Assembly: GCF_030131845.1 (NCBI RefSeq)
Contig: NZ_JASKYM010000002.1
Location: 62,001-126,000 of the forward strand
Reading direction: 5' to 3'
DNA: 64,000 nt
DNA from: Romboutsia sedimentorum
GTDB lineage: Bacteria; Bacillota; Clostridia; Peptostreptococcales; Peptostreptococcaceae
A program made the position numbers and the translations under genes. Numbering within the stretch: the first letter of the stretch is position 1; each line of letters opens with the position of its first letter. This document shows positions 8,815 to 16,727 of this stretch, one piece after another. The notes below the pieces were generated by a model that did no database searches, had not been told where the DNA came from, and saw only the letters and a list, made by a program, of their open reading frames with translations.

Positions 8815-9672
8815 ATGTCAACGAAGAAAACTACAAATAATACTAGAAGAACAACTAGAAGAAAATTGAAAAAGAAAAAATTAAATAAGAAGAGACTAGT
8901 GTTTTTAATTTGTATTATATGTATATTTATATTCGGTATAAATAGAGCGACACTTGGTATTTCTAAAGTAGCACAAAATATAGACAATATGAAAAAACAA
9001 GAAGTTGAGAAACAAAAAGCTATAGAAGCTCAAAAGCAATATAATTTAGAAAATGAGAAAAAAGATGCATTAAATAAAAAATACACTATAGCAATAGACC
9101 CAGGTCACGGTGGAAAAGACAAAGGTAATTTAGGAACTTATGCAGTAGATGGAGATTCTAAAAAAACAGTATACGAAAAAGACCTAGATCTTCAAATCGG
9201 AAAAAAAGTAGCAGGTATATTGTCAAAACAAAATGATATACAAGTTGTTTTAACAAGGTCAGATGATGAATCTGTAAGCGTAGATGATAGAGTTAAAATG
9301 ATAAATTCTCAAAGTCCGTATGTAGATGCACTTGTATCAATACATATGAATGCACAATTAGGTGACGATAGTGCTTATGGTACAGAAACTTATTACAGAA
9401 TGGAAAATAATTCAGGTGATAAGTCATTAGAACTTGCAAAGTATGTACAAAAAAGTATTGCTTCGTATATACCAATTAGAGATAGAGGTGTAAAACAGCA
9501 AGTACTAGAAGTATTAAGAGATACTCGTGTTCCTGCAGTATTAGTTGAATGTGGATTTATAAGTAATCCTAAAGAACAGCAAAAGTTAATAGACGAAAAA
9601 TATCAAGATAAATTAGCAGAAGGTATAGCACAGGGAGTATTATCATTTTTAGACCAGCATGCAAAAAGATAA
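8815..9672 (+). CDS. Membrane-anchored N-acetylmuramoyl-L-alanine amidase (Amidase_3)
   Basis: A 285-residue zinc amidase that releases stem peptides from MurNAc. The first 27 residues are extremely basic. One membrane segment follows at about 27-43, then a charged linker to about 90. The Amidase_3 domain carries Zn ligands His98 (DPGHGG), Glu121 (YEKDLDLQ) and His177 (SIHMNA), and catalytic Glu255 (VECGFISN). All required residues are present. The lack of a separate targeting domain and the anchor suggest action near the membrane or in the forespore. Ribosome site GAAAGG precedes ATG 8815, and a terminator follows at 9684-9712. C. difficile has an amidase and an undecaprenyl synthase gene close to camA, as here. 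Confidence 0.93.
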   Translation: MSTKKTTNNTRRTTRRKLKKKKLNKKRLVFLICIICIFIFGINRATLGISKVAQNIDNMKKQEVEKQKAIEAQKQYNLENEKKDALNKKYTIAIDPGHGGKDKGNLGTYAVDGDSKKTVYEKDLDLQIGKKVAGILSKQNDIQVVLTRSDDESVSVDDRVKMINSQSPYVDALVSIHMNAQLGDDSAYGTETYYRMENNSGDKSLELAKYVQKSIASYIPIRDRGVKQQVLEVLRDTRVPAVLVECGFISNPKEQQKLIDEKYQDKLAEGIAQGVLSFLDQHAKR

Positions 9673-9683
9673 ATTACATATAT

Positions 9684-9712
9684 AAATAGGATGGGAACAT
9701 CCTATTTTTTTA
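9684..9712 (+). terminator. Intrinsic terminator after amidase
   Basis: A 10-bp stem (AAATAGGATG at 9684-9693 with CATCCTATTT at 9698-9707) has a GGAA loop and a T-run. Confidence 0.92.
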
Positions 9713-9758
9713 TGCATAAATATAATCTAGTATGTAATCTTATCTGTGAGGTGAAATT

Positions 9759-10664
9759 ATGGAAGAATCTACTTTTAATATTGTAACTTTTGATGGAGGT
9801 GGATTAAAGGGAGCTTTGAGTATTGGTATTTTTGAGCGTTTACAAATAGAATTTCCTCATTTAGTTAGAACAACAAACTTATTTGGTGGGACTTCAACAG
9901 GGAGTTTGATAGCATTAGGCCTAGCTTATGGTATAAGTTGTAATGAAATAAAAGAGTTATATTCTATAGAAAATTCAAATTATATATTTGGGAAGCCTCA
10001 TTCTGAAATTCTAAGACCAAAGTATGATAATGATAATTTAAAAGAAGTACTATTGGGTATATTTCCAGAAAATTTAAGGCTTAAAGATTTAGGCAAGTTA
10101 GTTGTAATACCTAGTTTTTATATAGGGGACGAAGCTACTTCTTGGAAACCTATTTTTTATAATAATATGCCTAACTCACCTACCGAAAATGCTAGAGTCA
10201 TAGATGTAGCTATGTCTAGTAGTGCAGCGCCTATATTTTTTCCGCCATATAAAAATCATATAGATGGAGGTATAGTGGCAACAGATCCTAGCTTAGCTTC
10301 TATTATATATGCAATGGGAGATGAGATAGGAAGAAGCTGTGATGATATAAGGCTGTTGTCTATGGGTACTGGATATAATTTTAGTAGTATAAAAGAAGAC
10401 ACAACATCTTGGGGTGCAATAGATTGGATAATTAGTAAAAATCCAGACTTTCCAATCATATCTATGACACTTGATGGTAATGGTTATGTGAGTCAAATAT
10501 TTTCTAAAAAGCTTTTAGATGATAATTATAGAAGAATAGACCCAAGACTTGAGAGAAATATAGGAATGGATGATTGTGAAGCTTTAGGTTATTTGAAAGA
10601 ATTATCTAAAAGCTATGATATAGAAAATGATCTAGCGTGGATAGAATCAAAATGGAATAAATAG
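9759..10664 (+). CDS. Patatin-like phospholipase (first of two)
   Basis: A 301-residue serine acyl-hydrolase. It has the oxyanion glycine-rich motif FDGGGLKG (11-18), the nucleophile Ser46 in GTSTGS and the dyad Asp169 in IDGGIVATD. All catalytic elements are present and there is no signal peptide, so it is predicted cytoplasmic or membrane-peripheral. Ribosome site GTGAGGTG precedes ATG 9759. It lies 63 bases ahead of the CamA-type methyltransferase on the same strand with no terminator between. Patatin domains also occur in anti-phage effectors (CapV type), but no nucleotide cyclase partner is present here. Lipid substrate is unknown. Confidence 0.88.
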   Translation: MEESTFNIVTFDGGGLKGALSIGIFERLQIEFPHLVRTTNLFGGTSTGSLIALGLAYGISCNEIKELYSIENSNYIFGKPHSEILRPKYDNDNLKEVLLGIFPENLRLKDLGKLVVIPSFYIGDEATSWKPIFYNNMPNSPTENARVIDVAMSSSAAPIFFPPYKNHIDGGIVATDPSLASIIYAMGDEIGRSCDDIRLLSMGTGYNFSSIKEDTTSWGAIDWIISKNPDFPIISMTLDGNGYVSQIFSKKLLDDNYRRIDPRLERNIGMDDCEALGYLKELSKSYDIENDLAWIESKWNK

Positions 10665-10727
10665 AATAATAATATATGCTATAATTAACATTGGGATAAG
10701 AAGTTTATCATATTTGGAGGGGAAAAT

Positions 10728-12464
10728 ATGGGATTAGACTTAGGAATAATTAAAGAAGATAATTTTCAAATATCAAAACATTATGAGGATAGTTTAGATA
10801 TTTTAACCAAACAAAAAAGTGGTGTTTTTTATACACCAAAAATCATAGTACAATATATTATGGAAAACACTTTAAAAAAACATGATATAGTAAAAAATCC
10901 GTATCCAAAAGTATTAGACATATCTTGTGGATGTGGTAATTTTTTATTAGAAGCATATGACATAATAGATGATTTGATAAAGCAAAATATACATGAATTG
11001 AAACAAAAATATATAAAAGAATATTGGGACGATGATAGTATTCACAACAATATAATAAGCAATTGTATTTATGGTGCTGATGTAGATAAAGATGCTATAG
11101 AAATCTTAAAAAAGAGTTTAAAAGAAAAAAATAATACTTTTAAACATACAAAGTTTAACTTGTATCACTGTGATAGCCTTAAAAAAACTTGGGAAGAAAA
11201 GTTTGATTATATAATAGGAAATCCACCTTATGTAGGACAGAAAAAATTACCGACTGAGTATAAAAATTTCTTGATGAAAAATTATAGTAAAGTTTATAAA
11301 GATAAGTCAGATTTGTATTATTGTTTTTATCAAAAGATAATAGAACTTTTAAATAAAGATGGGGTAAGTAGCATTATAACACCAAGATACTTTTTAGAGA
11401 GTCCATCAGGAAAATATTTAAGAAGTTATATTAAAGAAAATATTTATATAGATGAAATTCTAGATTTTTTAGGATGTAATATATTTAAAAACATAGGTAT
11501 TTCTGCTTGCATAGTTACGCTAAAGAAAAATTCATTAGGTAATAGTATAAATATTTTTAGAATTATAAATGAAGATACAAATATAGAAAATACAAAAAGT
11601 ATAAGATATTTAGTAAATAGTAATGAATTTGAAAACTTTACTATAAATCAACAAGCATTAGGTGAAGATTGGCTAATAGTAAATAAAAAAGACCAACAAT
11701 TGTACAAAAAAATTGAAAGTAAATGTAATTATAAACTAAAAGATATAGCAATAAGTTTTCAGGGTATAATAAGTGGATGCGATAGGGCGTTTATATTAAA
11801 CAAAGAAAATGAAAAAATAAAAAATATAGATGATAAACTTTTAAAACCTTGGGTAAAAAATAAACACATAAATAAATACATAGTAAGCGACAGTGAATAT
11901 AAACTGATTTATTCAAATGATATAGATGATGAAGCAAAATATCCTATTGAAATAAATGAATTTATAGGTATATATAAAGAAAAGTTATGTAATAGAAGAG
12001 AATGTAAAAAAGAAATAAGAAAATGGTATGAACTTCAATGGGGAAGGGAAAAATACTTATTTGAACAGACAAAAATAATGTATCCTTATAAGTGCAAGGA
12101 GAATAGATTTGCGATAGACTATAACCATAATTTTTGTAGTGCTGATGTTTATTCTTTTATCATAAAAGAGAATTATAAAGATGAATTTTCTTATGAATAC
12201 TTAGTCGGGCTTTTAAATTCTAAGATATATAATAAATATTTTAAGCTAACTGCTAAAAAAATTAGCAAAAAAAATTATGATTATTATCCAAACAAAGTTA
12301 TGAAAATAGGAATATTTAAAGATTATAATTATAACAAAATAGAAAGTCTATCTAAGTTTGTTATAAAGCAATTAAAAGAAAATAAATACGAAAACGTACA
12401 AAAATCACAAGATGAAATAGATAAATTAATAGAGGATTCGCTACAAGTACAATCACTAATATAG
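10728..12464 (+). CDS. camA: CamA-type orphan N6-adenine DNA methyltransferase
   Basis: A 578-residue adenine DNA methyltransferase with a built-in specificity region. The amino-terminal part has GVFYTPKIIV (32-41), the SAM motif LDISCGCGNF (63-72) and the catalytic NPPY at 165-168. The C-terminal half is a TaqI/Eco57I-type recognition region (FQGIISGCDRAF, KWYELQWGRE, NRFAIDYNHNF, FSYEYLVGLLNS). Length, motif positions and many segments match, from memory, C. difficile CamA. That enzyme modifies CAAAAA at the last A and affects sporulation and colonisation, and its catalytic Asn is also residue 165. No restriction endonuclease is adjacent, so it is an orphan. The target sequence here is inferred, not shown. 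Start ATG 10728 follows GGAGGGG. Confidence 0.88.
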   Translation: MGLDLGIIKEDNFQISKHYEDSLDILTKQKSGVFYTPKIIVQYIMENTLKKHDIVKNPYPKVLDISCGCGNFLLEAYDIIDDLIKQNIHELKQKYIKEYWDDDSIHNNIISNCIYGADVDKDAIEILKKSLKEKNNTFKHTKFNLYHCDSLKKTWEEKFDYIIGNPPYVGQKKLPTEYKNFLMKNYSKVYKDKSDLYYCFYQKIIELLNKDGVSSIITPRYFLESPSGKYLRSYIKENIYIDEILDFLGCNIFKNIGISACIVTLKKNSLGNSINIFRIINEDTNIENTKSIRYLVNSNEFENFTINQQALGEDWLIVNKKDQQLYKKIESKCNYKLKDIAISFQGIISGCDRAFILNKENEKIKNIDDKLLKPWVKNKHINKYIVSDSEYKLIYSNDIDDEAKYPIEINEFIGIYKEKLCNRRECKKEIRKWYELQWGREKYLFEQTKIMYPYKCKENRFAIDYNHNFCSADVYSFIIKENYKDEFSYEYLVGLLNSKIYNKYFKLTAKKISKKNYDYYPNKVMKIGIFKDYNYNKIESLSKFVIKQLKENKYENVQKSQDEIDKLIEDSLQVQSLI

Positions 12465-12511
12465 CCCCAATATCATATAATTATATAAAAGATATTTTAA
12501 GGGGGTAAAGT

Positions 12512-12856
12512 ATGATTAATATTAATATGTCAGACGCTCAAAAAATTGTATATGTAGAAGTAAGTGGCTATATAACTAGCAATGATGCTAAAAACTTTTT
12601 AAATAATTATAAAAAAATGACAAGAAATATCAAACCTTCTCAATATAAATTAGTAGTAACACCATCTGTATTCGAGTGTGAAAACAACGAAGATATAAGA
12701 TCAATATGTATGTATTTCTTTAAAAATGGATATAAGAAAATGTACTTAGTAGATCCAGGCAACTATATAATGGGAAATATGAATTTAGGGAAAATAGAGC
12801 AAAAGTTTTTTAATAAATCTGTTAAAGTAATAGCCTCAGTTAATGATGTAAGATAA
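12512..12856 (+). CDS. Small STAS-like protein of unknown function
   Basis: A 114-residue soluble protein with no signal peptide or membrane segment. The order of strands and helices (KIVYVEVSGYITSNDAKNFL, then YKLVVTPSVFECENNEDI, then KMYLVDPGNYIMGNM, then VKVIASVNDV) resembles STAS or SpoIIAA-like folds, but no conserved phosphorylatable Ser motif is obvious. The match is by pattern only. Ribosome site AAGGGGG precedes ATG 12512. It starts 47 bases after camA with no hairpin between, so it may be cotranscribed. Confidence 0.6.
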   Translation: MININMSDAQKIVYVEVSGYITSNDAKNFLNNYKKMTRNIKPSQYKLVVTPSVFECENNEDIRSICMYFFKNGYKKMYLVDPGNYIMGNMNLGKIEQKFFNKSVKVIASVNDVR

Positions 12857-13128
12857 AAAATTTGAAAGATATATACTTTTTTTTTGTAATTTATGATAAA
12901 ATATACTTAAATTTGAGCAAATTAAATTCGAAATTATATAATCTGATTTGAAAAAAACTTATATTTCGACTTGAAAAGCGACACAAAATATAATATATTT
13001 TAATAAAGGAAATTTGATGTATAGTTAGTAATAAAAAGACTCATGATTTTATACATTAGGAAATCGAATTTCTAAAAAATATATTTACTAGACTAACATA
13101 AAAGTATATATCTTTCGTATTAAGAGAG
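12857..13128 (+). other. AT-rich intergenic region before second patatin gene
   Basis: 272 bases without a supported gene. It holds an inverted pair ATGTATA (13017-13023) and TATACAT (13050-13056). It also holds two sites resembling Spo0A boxes read on the minus strand (TTCGAC at 12965-12970 and GCGACA at 12978-12983). No clear sigma-A promoter or terminator was seen. Confidence 0.35.
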
Positions 13129-14349
13129 GTGATAAATATTAAGGGTTTAGTATTAGAAGGTGGAGGAACAAAAGGTGCATATCAAATAGGTGCCTACAAA
13201 GCCTTAAGAGATTTAGGACTAGAGTTTCAGGGAGTAACAGGAACTTCCATAGGAGCACTAAATGGTGCTTATATATTACAAAATGATATTGAAGTTATGG
13301 AAGATATTTGGTTAACCTATGATTATACTCATTTTATGAATATTGATGAAGAGAATTACGAAAAATATAAAAATATAGATTTTACAGCCAAAAATATTAA
13401 CAATGTAATAGGACTTATAAACAAAGCTAGAAAAAATGAAGGAATTGATATAAGCCCATTAAGAACGTTGTTAGAAAATACTCTAAATGAAGAAGTTATA
13501 AGAAAGACCAATAAAGACTTTGGGCTAATAACTGTTTATTGGGATAAAAGAATCAATCCACATCCGCTATATATAGAAGATATACCTAATGGTAGACTTA
13601 TAGATTATTTGATCGCCAGTTCAAGTTTGCCAATTTTTAAACTTGATAGAATGGATGAAAAACTTTACTTAGATGGAATGTTCTTTGATAATATGCCAGT
13701 AACTTTACTAGAAAATAAAGGTTATAGTGATATTGTTGTAATTAGATTAGTAGATGACTTTTTTGGAAAGTTAAATCTAAATAAACATCAAGAAATAAAT
13801 GTAAAAACTATAATACCTTCAGAGTATTTAGGTGGCTCTTTGAATAAAGATAAAGATAATGTTGAAAAAAACATACATTTAGGTTATTTAGATGCTATGA
13901 AAGCGTATGATAGATATGAAGGTAATAAATATTACTTTAATGCAGATTATAAGTTTGATGAACAATATTGTTTTGATAAATTTATAAGAATGGATAAAGA
14001 AAGTATAGAAAACATTTCTAGTTTGCTGGGTATAAAAAAAGACCCAAACCTTAGAACATTATTGGAAAATATAGTACCTAAAGTTGGAGAAATGTTAAAC
14101 TTAAACAAAGAGTTTTCATATAAAGACTTATTTTATGGTATATATGAAAAAAAACTTGAAGAAAACAGTATAAATAGAATACAATTATATGACTTTAATA
14201 AAGTTGTAGACACTGTAAATAAAAATATACACAATAATAAAAACTTGTCGTCAAACTTTGAGGTTAAACCAATTATATCTTTACAAAAAAATAAAATGTC
14301 AAAAATTTTGACAAATTGTTTCTTAAAAGATTTCAAAAATCAAAGTTAG
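13129..14349 (+). CDS. Patatin-like phospholipase (second), with an unusual start
   Basis: A serine acyl-hydrolase of about 403-406 residues. It has GLVLEGGGTKGAYQIGA at the N-terminus, the nucleophile in GTSIGALNG and the dyad Asp in LYLDGMFFDNMP. The C-terminal 150 residues are charged and unassigned. It belongs to the family with N-termini of the type MKGLVLEGG, distinct from the patatin at 9759. The start is odd. GTG 13129 lies inside the apparent ribosome site AGAGGTG (13125-13131). The codon at normal spacing is ATT 13138, which would give M-K-G-L-V-L-E-G-G. Coordinates given use GTG. No terminator separates it clearly from ptsH. Confidence 0.85.
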   Translation: MINIKGLVLEGGGTKGAYQIGAYKALRDLGLEFQGVTGTSIGALNGAYILQNDIEVMEDIWLTYDYTHFMNIDEENYEKYKNIDFTAKNINNVIGLINKARKNEGIDISPLRTLLENTLNEEVIRKTNKDFGLITVYWDKRINPHPLYIEDIPNGRLIDYLIASSSLPIFKLDRMDEKLYLDGMFFDNMPVTLLENKGYSDIVVIRLVDDFFGKLNLNKHQEINVKTIIPSEYLGGSLNKDKDNVEKNIHLGYLDAMKAYDRYEGNKYYFNADYKFDEQYCFDKFIRMDKESIENISSLLGIKKDPNLRTLLENIVPKVGEMLNLNKEFSYKDLFYGIYEKKLEENSINRIQLYDFNKVVDTVNKNIHNNKNLSSNFEVKPIISLQKNKMSKILTNCFLKDFKNQS

Positions 14350-14364
14350 TTAAATATTCTTTTA

Positions 14365-14408
14365 GTGGGACAAAAATTGCACCATTGGACATAAATGGAA
14401 CAACCCAC
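14365..14408 (+). promoter_or_regulatory. Nested hairpin in the ptsH leader
   Basis: GTGGG (14365-14369) can pair with CCCAC (14404-14408), enclosing a second stem CCATT (14382-14386) with AATGG (14394-14398). Two CAAAAA hexamers (14371-14376 and 14409-14414) lie in and next to it. No T-run follows, so it is not a simple terminator. It could be a leader structure or an operator. No known family is recognised. Confidence 0.35.
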
Positions 14409-14491
14409 CAAAAATAGAAATTTAAGGAAAAAATATTAGCTGATAAAGTAAATAAAATACTTTAAGAATAAATTTATTGGAGGTTTTACAA

Positions 14492-14752
14492 ATGGAAAAA
14501 TTAATAACTATAAAAAACGCAAGCGGATTACACGCTAGACCAGCAGGTATGTTTGTTAAAAAAGCTGCTGAATTCAAATCTACAGTTGAAGTATTAGCTA
14601 AAGGAAAAACTGTAAATGCTAAGTCTATAATGGGAATAATGAGTTTAGGATTAGCTAAGGGAGACGAGTTAACTATAGTTGCTAATGGAGATGATCAAGA
14701 AGTAGCTATAGCTGCATTAGTTGAATTAGTTGACGGTGGATTTGGAGAATAA
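14492..14752 (+). CDS. ptsH: Phosphocarrier protein HPr
   Basis: An 86-residue general PTS carrier. It accepts phosphate from Enzyme I on His14 (SGLHARPAG) and passes it to sugar-specific IIA domains. The regulatory serine, phosphorylated by HPr kinase to create the CcpA co-repressor, is Ser45 in AKSIMGIMSLG. Length is typical. Start is ATG 14492 behind TTGGAGG; the TTG at 14477 is part of that ribosome site. ptsI follows after a small hairpin terminator at 14774, suggesting HPr is made in excess over Enzyme I. Its clients in this window include the glucose IIA and the GlcT-type antiterminator. Confidence 0.97.
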   Translation: MEKLITIKNASGLHARPAGMFVKKAAEFKSTVEVLAKGKTVNAKSIMGIMSLGLAKGDELTIVANGDDQEVAIAALVELVDGGFGE

Positions 14753-14773
14753 TAATTTATTCTAAAAAAATAT

Positions 14774-14802
14774 ACCTCGGTTTATGCCGAGGTTTTGTTT
14801 GG
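14774..14802 (+). terminator. Terminator or attenuator between ptsH and ptsI
   Basis: A 7-bp GC-rich stem (ACCTCGG 14774-14780 with CCGAGGT 14787-14793) is followed by TTTTGTTT. It probably allows partial read-through into ptsI. Confidence 0.8.
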
Positions 14803-14868
14803 TATAAACGACATTTAATATATATAATTAAAATCTTAAAATAACTAAAGTATATAGGAGGAAGACCA

Positions 14869-16581
14869 ATGTACAAAGGAACAGGAGCATCGCCTGGAAT
14901 AGCTCTAGGAAAAGCATTAGTTGTAGAACACAGTGAACTTGTTATAGAGAAGAAAAACATAGAAAACATCGAGGAAGAAATAGTAAAGCTACAAAATGCT
15001 GTTGAACTATCGAGAAAAGAGTTAGTTAAGGTTAAGGAAAAAGCTTGCAAGGAATTAGGGGAGCATGAAGCGCAAATATTTGAAGCTCATTTATTAGTTT
15101 TAGATGACCCTGAGTTAGTTGATTCTGCTATAGCTAAAATAAGAGATGAAAAAATAAATGCAGATTTTGCCTTAAATGAAATAAAAGAAATGTTTGTATC
15201 TATGTTTGAATCTATGGATAACGAATACATGAGAGAAAGAGCAGCAGACATAAAAGACGTTACAAACAGAGTGCTTAGACATATATTAGGTGTTAAGGTT
15301 GTTGACTTAGCTGGACTTGAAGAAGAAGTAGTATTAATAGCACATGATTTAACTCCATCAGATACTGCAACAATGAACAAAAAAATGGTATTAGGGTTCT
15401 TAACAGACATCGGAGGAAGAACTTCTCATACTGCTATAATGGCTAGAACTTTAGAAATAGCTGCAGTTGTAGGTCTTAGTGATGCAACTTCAAAAATTAA
15501 AGATGGAGACTACATAGTATTCAACGGAGATACTGGTGAAGTTATAGTTAATCCTGATGAAGAAACTAAAGCTAGATATACAGTATTAAAACAAGAATTT
15601 GAAGAGTACAGAAAATCGTTATTACAACTAAAAGGAAAAGCTTCGCTAACTTTAGACGGTAGACATGTTGAGTTAGCAGGAAACATAGGAAGTCCTAAGG
15701 ATGTAGAAGGATTAATAAACAACGATGCTGAAGGTGTTGGACTTTATAGAACAGAATTCTTATATATGGACAAAGAAGATGCATTCCCAACTGAAGAAGA
15801 GCAATACGAAGCGTATAAAGCTGTACTTGAAGGAATGGGTGGTAAACCTATAGTAATAAGAACTTTAGACATAGGTGGAGATAAAGAATTACCATATTTT
15901 GAGATGGAAAAAGAAATGAATCCATTCTTAGGATATAGAGCTATAAGAATATGCTTAGATAAAACTGAAATATTCAAAACTCAATTAAGAGCTTTATATA
16001 GAGCGAGTGTACATGGAAAATTAAGAATAATGTTCCCAATGATTTCCTCCCTAGAAGAGTTATTAGGAGCTAAAGCAGTTATAAAAGAAGTATTAGCTGA
16101 GATGGATGCAGAGGGCTTAGATTACGCTAAGGATGTAGAAGTTGGTATGATGATAGAAATACCATCAGCGGCTGTTATATCGGATATATTAGCTAAGCAT
16201 GTAGACTTCTTCTCAATAGGAACTAATGACTTAATTCAATATACTTGTGCAGTTGATAGAATGAACCAAAAGATAAGTTATCTTTACAATCAATTTAACC
16301 CAGCTGTGCTTAGACTTATAAAGATGGTAATAGATAATGCTCATAAAGAAGGAAAATGGGCAGGAATGTGTGGAGAATCAGCAGGAGATGCTAGAATGAT
16401 ACCAATACTTTTAGGTATGGGTCTTGATGAATTCTCAATGAGTCCAATATCTATACTTCCAGCTAGAAAATTCATAACGTCTGTTAATTACGAAGATATG
16501 AAAAAATTTGCAGATGAAGTATTAACTATGGGAACTGCAGAAGAAATAAAAAATCACGTAGATAAAACTTTTAATATGTAA
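14869..16581 (+). CDS. ptsI: PTS Enzyme I (phosphoenolpyruvate-protein phosphotransferase)
   Basis: A 570-residue cytoplasmic enzyme that takes phosphate from PEP and gives it to HPr. The N-terminal HPr-binding and phosphohistidine domain carries the active His187 in GGRTSHTAIMAR. The C-terminal PEP-binding barrel contains the DIGGDKELPY region, IGTNDLIQYT and the catalytic cysteine in GMCGESAGD. Length is normal. ATG 14869 follows AGGAGGAAG. It is second in the ptsHI unit and ends at a strong palindromic terminator. Confidence 0.97.
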   Translation: MYKGTGASPGIALGKALVVEHSELVIEKKNIENIEEEIVKLQNAVELSRKELVKVKEKACKELGEHEAQIFEAHLLVLDDPELVDSAIAKIRDEKINADFALNEIKEMFVSMFESMDNEYMRERAADIKDVTNRVLRHILGVKVVDLAGLEEEVVLIAHDLTPSDTATMNKKMVLGFLTDIGGRTSHTAIMARTLEIAAVVGLSDATSKIKDGDYIVFNGDTGEVIVNPDEETKARYTVLKQEFEEYRKSLLQLKGKASLTLDGRHVELAGNIGSPKDVEGLINNDAEGVGLYRTEFLYMDKEDAFPTEEEQYEAYKAVLEGMGGKPIVIRTLDIGGDKELPYFEMEKEMNPFLGYRAIRICLDKTEIFKTQLRALYRASVHGKLRIMFPMISSLEELLGAKAVIKEVLAEMDAEGLDYAKDVEVGMMIEIPSAAVISDILAKHVDFFSIGTNDLIQYTCAVDRMNQKISYLYNQFNPAVLRLIKMVIDNAHKEGKWAGMCGESAGDARMIPILLGMGLDEFSMSPISILPARKFITSVNYEDMKKFADEVLTMGTAEEIKNHVDKTFNM

Positions 16582-16592
16582 TAGATATATAT

Positions 16593-16622
16593 AAATAGGA
16601 CTCAATTGAGTCCTATTTTTTA
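16593..16622 (+). terminator. Intrinsic terminator after ptsI
   Basis: A perfect palindrome (16593-16605 with 16606-16618, centred on AATT) runs into a T-run. Confidence 0.9.
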
Positions 16623-16727
16623 TGTATTTTAATTTTTAAATTGTAAATTCACCTAAAAATGAATAAGTAAAGAAATAGTGTAGAAACTAAAGTAAGACAA
16701 ACGTGACATTTATAGGAGGCAAATTTT

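Noticed and set aside
9759-12464. A CBASS-type defence system (patatin effector plus modification enzyme)
   Set aside because: No nucleotide cyclase, sensor or ancillary gene is present, and the methyltransferase fits CamA. Only the neutral observation of the neighbourhood is kept.
10728-12464. A type IIG restriction-modification enzyme
   Set aside because: The domain layout of methyltransferase plus recognition region fits, but no nuclease domain is visible in the 578 residues and the protein matches an orphan methyltransferase.
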